The translations under genes were made by a program, and so were the position numbers. From Pseudomonadota bacterium (GTDB taxonomy: Bacteria; Pseudomonadota; Gammaproteobacteria; Burkholderiales; Burkholderiaceae_B): DNA of 19,312 bases. Location of the stretch: assembly GCA_023427945.1 (NCBI GenBank), contig JAEYZR010000007.1:1-19312 (forward strand), in the 5' to 3' direction. The notes beneath the pieces were generated by a model. That model ran no database searches. It was not told the origin of the DNA and saw nothing but the letters and a program-made list of their open reading frames with translations. Positions within the stretch are counted from its first letter, which is position 1. Every line of letters begins with the position of its first letter. Positions 7,567 to 14,470 of this stretch are shown here, in pieces.

Positions 7567-8610
7567 ATGCGCCCCACAGATCGCCGCGTCGCTGTACTGG
7601 GTGCAGGCAGTTGGGGCACGGCCCTGGCAGCCATTGCCAGCCGCCGTGCCAACACCCTTTTGTGGGGACGCAATCCCGAACTCATCGCCACCATGCAGGC
7701 GACGCGCATCAACACGCGCTACCTGCCGGGTGTGACCCTTGCCGAAGGCCTGCGCTACACCGCGGACATGAACGCGGTGCTTGAGCACCTGCACGGCGCC
7801 ACCACGCCCCCCTTGATCATCTTGGGCGTGCCGATGGCGGGCCTGGCCTCGACCTGCGAGCAACTGGCGCAGCAACTTCCCCAGGCCGGTCTGGCACACG
7901 CACAGCTCATCTGGACCTGCAAGGGCTTTGACCCCGATACGGCCGAGCTGCCGCACGAACTGGTGGGACGGGCGCTGGCCAGCCTGCCCGAACTGGGCAC
8001 TGGTGTACTTTCCGGGCCCTCGTTCGCCCGGGAAGTGGCTGCCGGCATGCCGGTGGCGCTCACCATCGCCTCGTCTCAGCCTGCCGTCACTGAAAACACC
8101 ACCGACATCCTGCATGGCGCCGCGGTGCGTGTCTATGCCAGCACCGATGTCATCGGGGTGGAGGTCGGTGGCGCGCTCAAGAACATCATGGCGCTCGCCT
8201 GCGGCATCGGCGATGGACTGAACATGGGCACCAACGCCCGCGCCGCGCTCATCACGCGCGGCCTGGCCGAAATGGCGCGCTTCGGTGCGGCACTGGGCGC
8301 CTGTCCGGAAACCTTCTCGGGCCTGACCGGCCTGGGGGACCTGGTGCTCACCGCCACCGGCGAACTGTCGCGCAATCGCCGCGTCGGCCTGGAAATCGGC
8401 CAAGGCGTGCCCCTGGACGACATTCTGGCCCGCGGCATCACCGCCGAGGGTGTCAGGTGCGCACGAGCAGTCCTGGCACGCAGCGTCGAGCTGGGCGTGG
8501 ACATGCCCATCACCGAAGCCGTCTGCGCCGTCCTGTTCGAGGGTGTCGCGCCAGTCACCGCCGTTTCTTCCCTGCTGGCGCGCGACGCCCGCCCGGAAAA
8601 TGAAACCTGA
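7567..8610 (+). CDS. gpsA: NAD(P)H-dependent glycerol-3-phosphate dehydrogenase
   Basis: A 347-residue cytoplasmic enzyme reducing dihydroxyacetone phosphate to sn-glycerol 3-phosphate, the backbone of phospholipids. The N-terminal Rossmann motif is LGAGSWGTAL (GxGxxG at 12-17). The segments GPSFAREVAAGMPVA, GGALKNIMALACGI with catalytic K205, and GLGDLVLTATGELSRNRR define the C-terminal substrate domain. I chose the ATG at 7567, 4 bp after the secB stop, because it places the glycine motif normally; the frame is open further upstream inside secB. There is no strong ribosome-binding sequence, so coupling to secB translation is likely. It is the last gene of the conserved core set; what follows differs from the usual neighbourhood. 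Confidence 0.96.
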   Translation: MRPTDRRVAVLGAGSWGTALAAIASRRANTLLWGRNPELIATMQATRINTRYLPGVTLAEGLRYTADMNAVLEHLHGATTPPLIILGVPMAGLASTCEQLAQQLPQAGLAHAQLIWTCKGFDPDTAELPHELVGRALASLPELGTGVLSGPSFAREVAAGMPVALTIASSQPAVTENTTDILHGAAVRVYASTDVIGVEVGGALKNIMALACGIGDGLNMGTNARAALITRGLAEMARFGAALGACPETFSGLTGLGDLVLTATGELSRNRRVGLEIGQGVPLDDILARGITAEGVRCARAVLARSVELGVDMPITEAVCAVLFEGVAPVTAVSSLLARDARPENET

Positions 8611-8738
8611 TCCACACGCACTTTTCGTTTTCACATTAAATTAGAGCCGCGCTCATCTGATAACTGATCACTCAATGACTGATCACGGTTAGCGCACGCG
8701 TCTGGACCTTTCGTTTTTGTGCCGTCAGGAATTCATCG
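8611..8738 (+). promoter_or_regulatory. Leader region of accessory operon with repeated ACTGATCAC
   Basis: This 128-bp spacer precedes the Bug-family gene and is the only sizeable gap at the head of the accessory operon. It holds two identical 9-mers ACTGATCAC at 8663-8671 and 8678-8686, 15 bp apart start to start, each containing the palindrome TGATCA. The outer bases TAAC and GGTTA extend this into an imperfect inverted arrangement. An AT-rich stretch near 8622-8645 could hold a promoter, but no clear -35/-10 pair is visible. The repeats look like operator half-sites for an unknown regulator. There is no convincing terminator for gpsA here, so read-through from the core genes is possible. 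Confidence 0.35.
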
Positions 8739-9755
8739 ATGTTGTCCGTTTCGATCGCTCGCGCCGCTTCTGCCCTGCACACTGCCGTGCGCATCGTGCT
8801 GGCACTTGTGCTGGCTGCCGTGGCCCCTACAGCTGGCGCACAGTCCGCCACATGGCCTTCGGCCCGCGCCATCAGCCTGGTCGTCCCATTTCCGGCCGGC
8901 TCCTCGCCCGACATCATGGCGCGCACGATTGCCGAACCGCTGTCGGCCGCCCTGCAACAGTCCATCGTCATCGAGAACCGCCCCGGAGCCGGCGGCAACA
9001 TCGGCACGCGCATGGTGGCCCGCGCCAACCCGGACGGCTATACCCTGCTCTACACCATCAACGGCCCCCTGATCACCGCGCCCACGCTCTATAAATCGAC
9101 GCTGGGCTACGACCCCTTCACCGATCTGCGTCCGATCTCGCTGGTGGCCACCAGTCCCAACGTGTTGACCATCACCAACGACAATCCGGCCACCGATGTC
9201 GCCTCCTTTGTCGCGCATGCAAAACGTCACGGCGGCGCCTGGAACTACGGCTCGGTCGGTGCCGGCAGCTCTGCGCATCTGGCGATGGAGATGTTCAAGC
9301 AACAGGCCAACATCGACCTCATGCACATCCCCTACTCGGGCTTCCCACAAGTGATCACCGCGCTCATCAGCGGCGACGTGCAGGCCGGCTTCATGGTGCC
9401 GGCCATCGCGATTCCTCAGGTGCGCGCGGGCAAGGTGCGGGCGCTGGCGATCACCAGCCTTGAACCCAACGAAGCATTGCCCGGTATTCCGACGATGGCG
9501 CAGCAGGGATTTGCGGGGTTCGAGTCCATCTCGCTCAACGCCATCCTGGCGCCCAAGGACACGCCGACGGTCATCGTCGAAAAACTCAATCGCGAGATCG
9601 CCAAGGTGCTGCTCACTGAAAACGTGCGCAAGACCATGCTCTCGCAGTACTTCACTCCGGCCCCCACTTCACCCGAAGGACTGGCCCGCATGATGCGCGA
9701 TGAAAAGAAACGCTGGGACTGGGTCATCGATGCCCTGCAGCTTTCACTGGACTAG
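8739..9755 (+). CDS. Bug-family (TctC-like) periplasmic substrate-binding protein
   Basis: A 338-residue member of the Bordetella uptake gene family, the binding component of tripartite tricarboxylate-type transporters. Residues 1 to about 34 form a signal peptide (hydrophobic core IVLALVLAAVAP, cleavage near AGAQ). The mature part shows family hallmarks: ISLVVPFPAGSSPDIMARTIAEPLS, VIENRPGAGGNIGTRMVARANPDGYTLL, MHIPYSGFPQVITALISGDVQAGF and VRALAITSLEPN. No TctA/TctB membrane genes are nearby, as is common for these orphan proteins. The ligand cannot be predicted, although small carboxylates are typical. An AGGA sequence precedes the ATG. The stop is only 9 bp from the next start, so it probably heads the lipid-enzyme operon, an unusual context for this family. 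Confidence 0.92.
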   Translation: MLSVSIARAASALHTAVRIVLALVLAAVAPTAGAQSATWPSARAISLVVPFPAGSSPDIMARTIAEPLSAALQQSIVIENRPGAGGNIGTRMVARANPDGYTLLYTINGPLITAPTLYKSTLGYDPFTDLRPISLVATSPNVLTITNDNPATDVASFVAHAKRHGGAWNYGSVGAGSSAHLAMEMFKQQANIDLMHIPYSGFPQVITALISGDVQAGFMVPAIAIPQVRAGKVRALAITSLEPNEALPGIPTMAQQGFAGFESISLNAILAPKDTPTVIVEKLNREIAKVLLTENVRKTMLSQYFTPAPTSPEGLARMMRDEKKRWDWVIDALQLSLD

Positions 9756-9764
9756 GCGCCTCGC

Positions 9765-10532
9765 ATGAACATGGCCGAAATCTTCACCGCGTTGAGCGCA
9801 TGGCAAGTCATGGCCTGGGGCCTGGTGTTCTTTGGCGGCATCTACCTGGTCTTTGGCGCAACCATGTTCGCGCTCACGCAGTTCGTGCTGCCGGCCCTGG
9901 GCTGGGGAGCACCGCTGGACACCCGGCCCGTGACGGCAGATCAATGGCGCGCCGAGTTCAGGCAATCGGGCATCTCCATCCTGATATTCGGCCTGGGCAT
10001 GATCTTTCCCTGGGGGCTTTTGCAGCTGGGCTGGGCGCGCCTGGACCCCAACCCCAGCGTCACCAAGGTGGTGATTGAAATACTGGTCCTCGTGGCCTGG
10101 AACGACGTGCACTTCTGGATCAATCATCGCCTGCTGCATACCCGCATGCTGCGTCGCTTCCACCTGCCGCACCATCGATCGGTCATCACGACACCATTCT
10201 CCACCTACAGTTTTCATCCTCTGGAAGCACTGATGCTGGGTAACGTCATTCTGTTGCCCATGGTGCTGCATGACTTCAGTTTCTGGGCCCTGTTTTCCGT
10301 GCCGCTGTTCAGCCTGTTCTTCAATTGCATCGGTCACGCCAATTACGATTTTTTCCCTCGCGTCTCGTATGCTCACTGGTTTGCTGCAAGCCGTCGACAC
10401 CATTTGCATCACGCCTGCTATAACGGCAACTACGGTTTTCAGTTCACCTTCATGGACCGCCTGTTCAGAACCCGCTTGCCGGCCGACGCCGCACAAGCCC
10501 GCATGAAGCCTGGCGCCCATCGCGACAAATGA
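9765..10532 (+). CDS. Sterol desaturase / fatty acid hydroxylase family membrane enzyme
   Basis: A 255-residue integral membrane protein with the histidine boxes of the ERG3/fatty acid hydroxylase superfamily: H116 and H121RLLH125, H133LPHH137, and R-HHLHH at 212-216, plus H151 and H191. These boxes bind a diiron centre that uses O2 to hydroxylate or desaturate lipid chains or sterol-like rings. Hydrophobic segments are visible at about 13-45, 70-90, 101-119 and 155-190. The substrate is unknown. The ATG at 9765 lies 9 bp after the Bug gene, and an ATG two codons later is possible. The stop overlaps the start of the next desaturase as ATGA, pointing to coupled synthesis of two membrane oxygenases. 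Confidence 0.88.
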   Translation: MNMAEIFTALSAWQVMAWGLVFFGGIYLVFGATMFALTQFVLPALGWGAPLDTRPVTADQWRAEFRQSGISILIFGLGMIFPWGLLQLGWARLDPNPSVTKVVIEILVLVAWNDVHFWINHRLLHTRMLRRFHLPHHRSVITTPFSTYSFHPLEALMLGNVILLPMVLHDFSFWALFSVPLFSLFFNCIGHANYDFFPRVSYAHWFAASRRHHLHHACYNGNYGFQFTFMDRLFRTRLPADAAQARMKPGAHRDK

Positions 10533-11446
10533 TGGGACGCAGATCGCTGGCGCACCTGCGCAACCAGCGCGACTGGCAAAGCCTCGCCTACCTGGCAGCC
10601 GCGCCTGCGGCTGTGGCCTGGCTATGGCTCACCGGATTCAACCTGCTGGTCTACGGCCTGCTGCTTTTTCTGACGCTGGGCATAGGCGTCATCCACCACA
10701 ACCACACTCATCTGCGCATGTGGACGGGCCGGGGGGCGCGCACCGCCAACCGCGCGACCGACTACGTCATCACGTTGCTGCAGGGCCATCCGACTTTTGT
10801 CTTCTGGCCCGCCCATACCGGCAATCATCATCGCTACAAACACGGTGCACAGGATGTGGCACGCACCTACCGCTTTGGCGGCGATACCAACCACCTGTGG
10901 GGCTATCTGCTGCACCCCCTGCAAGCCGTGTGGGTTCTCTTTCCGCTGTTCCTGCAGTGGCTAGGCCGCCTGAGCCGCCGCAATCCGGGTGCGTGGAGCT
11001 ACTGCATCGGCCAGTACGGCATCTGGCTCGGGTCCTGGGGCCTGCTGCTGGCGCTCAATCCCTACAAGGCGCTGGTGTACGTGATCATCCCGCAGCTGCA
11101 CGGCCTGCACTGGCTGCTGGCGACCAACTACCTGCAGCACGCGCATGCCAACGGGCATGCCTCCCGCACGCAGGGACGCTATGACTACGCACGCAACTTC
11201 GAGGGCCTGGTCAATCCCCTGCTCTTCAATATCGGACTGCACACGGCCCACCATGAAAACCCAAGAGCCCATTGGTCGCAACTGACTACCCTGCACACGA
11301 CACGCTATCGGCATCTCGTTCATCCCAAGCTGAACGAGAAAGGGCTGGTGCCCTACATGTGGCGCGTCTTCGTCCTGGGCTCATTGAACAAACGTTATCG
11401 CTCCGCGTCGTTGATGCCCGTGCACAGCACTGACGAAACACGCTAA
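10529..11446 (+). CDS. Membrane fatty acid desaturase family protein
   Basis: A 305-residue membrane protein with the three histidine clusters of the acyl desaturase/AlkB-like fold: H56-H-N-H-T-H61, H96TGNHH101 and H238TAHH242. It also has an extra NYLQHAHANGH segment (200-210) that resembles the box near the active site of related desaturases. Hydrophobic stretches at about 20-55, 126-145 and 160-190 are consistent with membrane insertion. Such enzymes use a diiron centre, O2 and an electron donor to insert double bonds (or, in variants, triple bonds or hydroxyls). No ferredoxin or reductase is encoded nearby. The first ATG (10529) overlaps the previous stop; a second ATG follows directly at 10532. 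A ribosome-binding sequence for the next gene lies 19 bp after the stop. Confidence 0.87.
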   Translation: MMGRRSLAHLRNQRDWQSLAYLAAAPAAVAWLWLTGFNLLVYGLLLFLTLGIGVIHHNHTHLRMWTGRGARTANRATDYVITLLQGHPTFVFWPAHTGNHHRYKHGAQDVARTYRFGGDTNHLWGYLLHPLQAVWVLFPLFLQWLGRLSRRNPGAWSYCIGQYGIWLGSWGLLLALNPYKALVYVIIPQLHGLHWLLATNYLQHAHANGHASRTQGRYDYARNFEGLVNPLLFNIGLHTAHHENPRAHWSQLTTLHTTRYRHLVHPKLNEKGLVPYMWRVFVLGSLNKRYRSASLMPVHSTDETR

Positions 11447-11478
11447 AACGATGCAAGCTCAACCGAGGAATACTAGAA

Positions 11479-13509
11479 ATGCCAGTGGCCTTTGATCGCG
11501 TTTACCTGCACAGCAGCGCCTATTTCATGCCGGGCACTCCCGTGGACAATGACGCAATGGATGCCTACATCGCGCCACTGAACCGCATGTCTGATCGCAT
11601 CAAGCGACGCGTGCTGGGCGAGAACGGCATCAAGACGCGTCACTACGCCATCGACACGCAAGGCCGCACCGTCACCTCCAATACCGTGATGGCAGCCAAC
11701 GCCATCACTGGCTGCCTCGAACGTGTGGGCAGCGACTGGTCGACGATCTCCATGCTGGCCAGCGGATCGTCGGGCGGCGACGTCCTCATGCCGGGTTTCG
11801 CCAACATGATCCAGGGGCAACTGGCCGCACCGCCGCTGGAAGTCGCCTCCATCCACGGCATATGCGCCGCAGGCGTAGGGGCGATCCAGGCCGCGGCCCA
11901 GGGCATCGAGCTGGGCGCGCATCAACGTGCGCTCGCCGTGGCCAGTGAGCTGCCCTCGCGACTGTTCAAACGCTCGCGCTTCGCCACGCAAGACTACAAC
12001 AGCGATTTCGACGCACACTTTCTGCGCTGGATGCTCTCCGACGGCGCCGGCGCCCTGATGCTGGGTGGCCCCGACGGCGCACTCGCGGGTCAACCCGGCG
12101 TGCGCCTGAAGCTCAAATTCATCCATCAGCGCAGCTTCTCCGGCGACTATCCGGTTTGCATGCAACTGGGACAATCGGCCGATGGCGAGCGGGGCCACCT
12201 GGACTATGACGGTTGGGCGCAGGCCGAGGCCGACGGAGCGCTCAGCCTGCGCCAGAACATACGGCTGCTGCCCAATCTGTTCGATGTGAGCATTCATGAG
12301 TACGCCACGCTGGTGCGCGACGGCTGGATGGACCCCGCCCGAGTCAGCCATTTCCTGTGCCACTACTCATCGGAGAAGTTCATGCCGGTGGTCGATGAGC
12401 TCATGCACAAGGCCGGCCTGGCCATTTCGAAAGACCGCTGGTGGAGCAATCTCGCCTGGCGAGGCAACACCGGCGCAGCCTCCATCCTCATCATGCTGGC
12501 CGAGTTTCTCGAAACCCATACACTTGTGCCGGGCGAACAGGTGTTCTGCTACATCCCCGAGTCGGGACGATTCATGACCGCCTACATGTTGTTCGAGGCC
12601 GAAGCGATCGACGATGAAAAAACGGCAAGCGACCTGGCAACGACGACTGACGCCAGCAAGCCGCGCAGTGCGCCCACTCCGTCCGGCGGCGCGTTGCCGG
12701 CGACGGGAACAACGCCGGCACCGGTCCACCTGAACGGTGCTGCGCCAGCCAGCCGCGCGGACCCGCAGGCCTCGCTGGCCCACATCATCCCGCCTCACGA
12801 CCCGGCCAGCGCACCGCCCGCCCTGGCGCCCCTGCTCACCGAGCTTGCCGGCATATGGCACGACTACCGCTCGCGCGTCTGGCGCACGCCCCTGGTTCGC
12901 GCCCTGCGATCGGGCGACTTCAGCATGGCGGACTACTGCAACTGGATGGCCCAATGGGTGCCGCAGGTCCGCGAAGGCAGCCTCTGGATGCGCGAGGGCG
13001 CAGCCAACCTGCGTGCGCCGTTCGAGTCGTTGTCCGAACTGATCGATCACCATGCCGGCGAAGAACAGAATGATTTCAGAATCCTGTTCGACGACTACCG
13101 CCACGCCGGCGGTCCCGTGGCAGACATCGACCAGCTCGTACGCAATCCCGGCGGACAGGCACTGAACGCATTCCTGCACTCGATGGCCGCCACCCCCAAT
13201 CCCATCGGTCTGATGGGCGCCATCTACATCATCGAAGGTACTGGCCAACGCATCGTGCCACACCTGCTGCCCCTGCTGAAATCGGCACTGGCGCTTACCC
13301 CCGACATGTATCGATTCCTGGAGTACCACGGCCACAACGACCAGGAGCATCTGGACGAGTGGCTTTTTGCAGTGGAGCAGGTCATGGCGCTGGACGACAC
13401 CGGCACGGCCGCCCAGCGCATCATCGATACGGCACGCCAGACCGCGTCGCTGTATCTGATGCAATTCGAACTCATCATGGGCGAACGCCCGGGGAGCGCA
13501 CACGCATGA
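11479..13509 (+). CDS. KAS III-like (StlD/DarB-type) ketosynthase fused to heme-oxygenase-like diiron domain
   Basis: A 676-residue two-domain protein. Residues 1 to about 374 are a ketosynthase III fold with the complete catalytic triad: C129 in IHGICAAGVGA, H295 in FLCHYSSEKF and N330 in WRGNTGAAS. The N-terminus (AYFMPGTPVDNDAMDAYI ... RRVLGENGIKTRHYAID) resembles StlD/DarB ketosynthases of dialkylresorcinol pathways. Residues about 375-445 are an Ala/Pro/Thr-rich linker. Residues about 447-676 are all-helical and resemble TenA/UndA-like iron-containing redox enzymes, with E586 and the motif H617-x3-D621-x2-H624 as candidate iron ligands. The upstream ligand region reads H525-A-G-E-E529-Q-N-D532, where the usual histidine appears to be replaced. 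GAGGA at 11465-11469 sets the start. I infer acyl condensation followed by oxidation of the product on the same polypeptide; substrate and product are unknown. Confidence 0.85.
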   Translation: MPVAFDRVYLHSSAYFMPGTPVDNDAMDAYIAPLNRMSDRIKRRVLGENGIKTRHYAIDTQGRTVTSNTVMAANAITGCLERVGSDWSTISMLASGSSGGDVLMPGFANMIQGQLAAPPLEVASIHGICAAGVGAIQAAAQGIELGAHQRALAVASELPSRLFKRSRFATQDYNSDFDAHFLRWMLSDGAGALMLGGPDGALAGQPGVRLKLKFIHQRSFSGDYPVCMQLGQSADGERGHLDYDGWAQAEADGALSLRQNIRLLPNLFDVSIHEYATLVRDGWMDPARVSHFLCHYSSEKFMPVVDELMHKAGLAISKDRWWSNLAWRGNTGAASILIMLAEFLETHTLVPGEQVFCYIPESGRFMTAYMLFEAEAIDDEKTASDLATTTDASKPRSAPTPSGGALPATGTTPAPVHLNGAAPASRADPQASLAHIIPPHDPASAPPALAPLLTELAGIWHDYRSRVWRTPLVRALRSGDFSMADYCNWMAQWVPQVREGSLWMREGAANLRAPFESLSELIDHHAGEEQNDFRILFDDYRHAGGPVADIDQLVRNPGGQALNAFLHSMAATPNPIGLMGAIYIIEGTGQRIVPHLLPLLKSALALTPDMYRFLEYHGHNDQEHLDEWLFAVEQVMALDDTGTAAQRIIDTARQTASLYLMQFELIMGERPGSAHA

Positions 13510-14438
13510 GCCAGCCCGACTTCCTCCAACGCCCCTACGACCCGCTCGATCCGGACCCCTGGCTCGCGCTCTACCTGGACAAGAGCACGCCGCTTCCCGA
13601 CGCCGTCAAGAAAGTCTGGCTATCGGATTCAAGCTCGAAATCGCGCCAGTTCCTGCTGCCCTTCGTGCGCCCGCTGGCACGCCTGTTCATCATTCTCATC
13701 CAGGTGGTGAAGACCTTCCTGCCGCGCACCTGGTCGCACTCCAGGCTGCTGCACCGCTTTCTGGCCTGGGGGCTGGAACACTTCGTCTCGCCGCAGGCCA
13801 ACTGGCTGATCCTGCGCCACTTTCACCTGGGCTCGCAGATCCTCAGCTTCGTGGCCAAAAACAGTCCGGTGCCGGTCACGACCAATCCACTGGAACCCAC
13901 ATGCATTGCCGATCTGCGTGATGAGCTTTTTCTCAAGCACGATCTGAACCTGTTCAACTTCGTCATTCGCCTGAACACGGCCTTGCGCGAAGCAGGCAAG
14001 GAAATCGGGCCGGTCGAGAATCTGGATCTCTCCATGATCCACGAACCTGACATCCGATACGAGGACATGCCCAATCGCAAACGCAACTTCCTCGATCTGG
14101 AAAGCGCCATCGAGCTGTTCACGCCGCTCTACCAGTTGATGCTCACCGACAACGACTTCTGGCGCGCCGCCAACTCCTTGCAACTCGACGAAACCCTGGG
14201 GCTTTACGCAGCAAAAATCACCAATGCGCCCCAGCACCTGATACTCGTCAACAACAAACATCCTCTGGTGGCCCTGTCGACCCTGCGTGCAGGCTATCGC
14301 CTCGTCCTGCACGGTCTGTCATCGGAAATGCTGCATGGCCTGCTCATGCAGGCAAAAGCCGGCAACGAAGCGGCCTATGCACCCGGGCCGCAGGTCAACG
14401 AGCCCGACGGCTCGCTGGGAGATGCTGAACGCGGTTGA
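13506..14438 (+). CDS. Protein of unknown function, last gene of accessory operon
   Basis: A 310-residue protein I do not recognise. The frame is open further upstream inside the previous gene, but the ATG at 13506 overlaps its stop as ATGA, so coupled translation is likely. The N-terminus is Pro/Asp-rich (YDPLDPDPW). Residues about 47-70 (FLLPFVRPLARLFIILIQVV) are hydrophobic with arginines and could be one membrane or amphipathic helix. Next comes a histidine-rich helical stretch (HSRLLHRFLAWGLEHF ... LRHFHLG, about 77-108). The middle has HDLNLFNFVIRLNTALR and LDLSMIHEPDIRYEDMPNRKRNFLDLESAIELF. The C-terminal 25 residues look disordered. There is no signal peptide and no known catalytic motif. 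Its place suggests a partner or accessory factor of the ketosynthase-diiron fusion. Confidence 0.8.
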   Translation: MSQPDFLQRPYDPLDPDPWLALYLDKSTPLPDAVKKVWLSDSSSKSRQFLLPFVRPLARLFIILIQVVKTFLPRTWSHSRLLHRFLAWGLEHFVSPQANWLILRHFHLGSQILSFVAKNSPVPVTTNPLEPTCIADLRDELFLKHDLNLFNFVIRLNTALREAGKEIGPVENLDLSMIHEPDIRYEDMPNRKRNFLDLESAIELFTPLYQLMLTDNDFWRAANSLQLDETLGLYAAKITNAPQHLILVNNKHPLVALSTLRAGYRLVLHGLSSEMLHGLLMQAKAGNEAAYAPGPQVNEPDGSLGDAERG

Positions 14439-14449
14439 TGCCGCGACAC

Positions 14450-14470
14450 GCGCCAGGTCGGCGCATGTTT
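14450..14470 (+). terminator. Possible weak terminator after accessory operon
   Basis: In the 32-bp gap between the two convergent operons, GCGCC (14450-14454) and GGCGC (14460-14464) can pair around a 5-nt loop, followed by ATGTTTT. The stem is only 5 bp and the T-run is short, so this is a weak candidate for ending the plus-strand operon. No better structure was found between the two stop codons. Confidence 0.3.

Noticed and set aside
7531..8634. A 367-codon minus-strand open frame opposite gpsA.
   Set aside because: It is a shadow of gpsA, whose nucleotide-binding and catalytic motifs are intact.
12367..13503. A 378-codon minus-strand open frame opposite the ketosynthase-diiron fusion.
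   Set aside because: The plus strand encodes clear catalytic motifs of two domains. The antisense translation has no recognisable motif.
8739..14438. Reading the cluster as a dialkylresorcinol/aryl polyene or polyyne cluster.
   Set aside because: Only the ketosynthase resembles DarB/StlD. No DarA-type cyclase, ACP, acyl-AMP ligase or thioesterase is encoded in the window.
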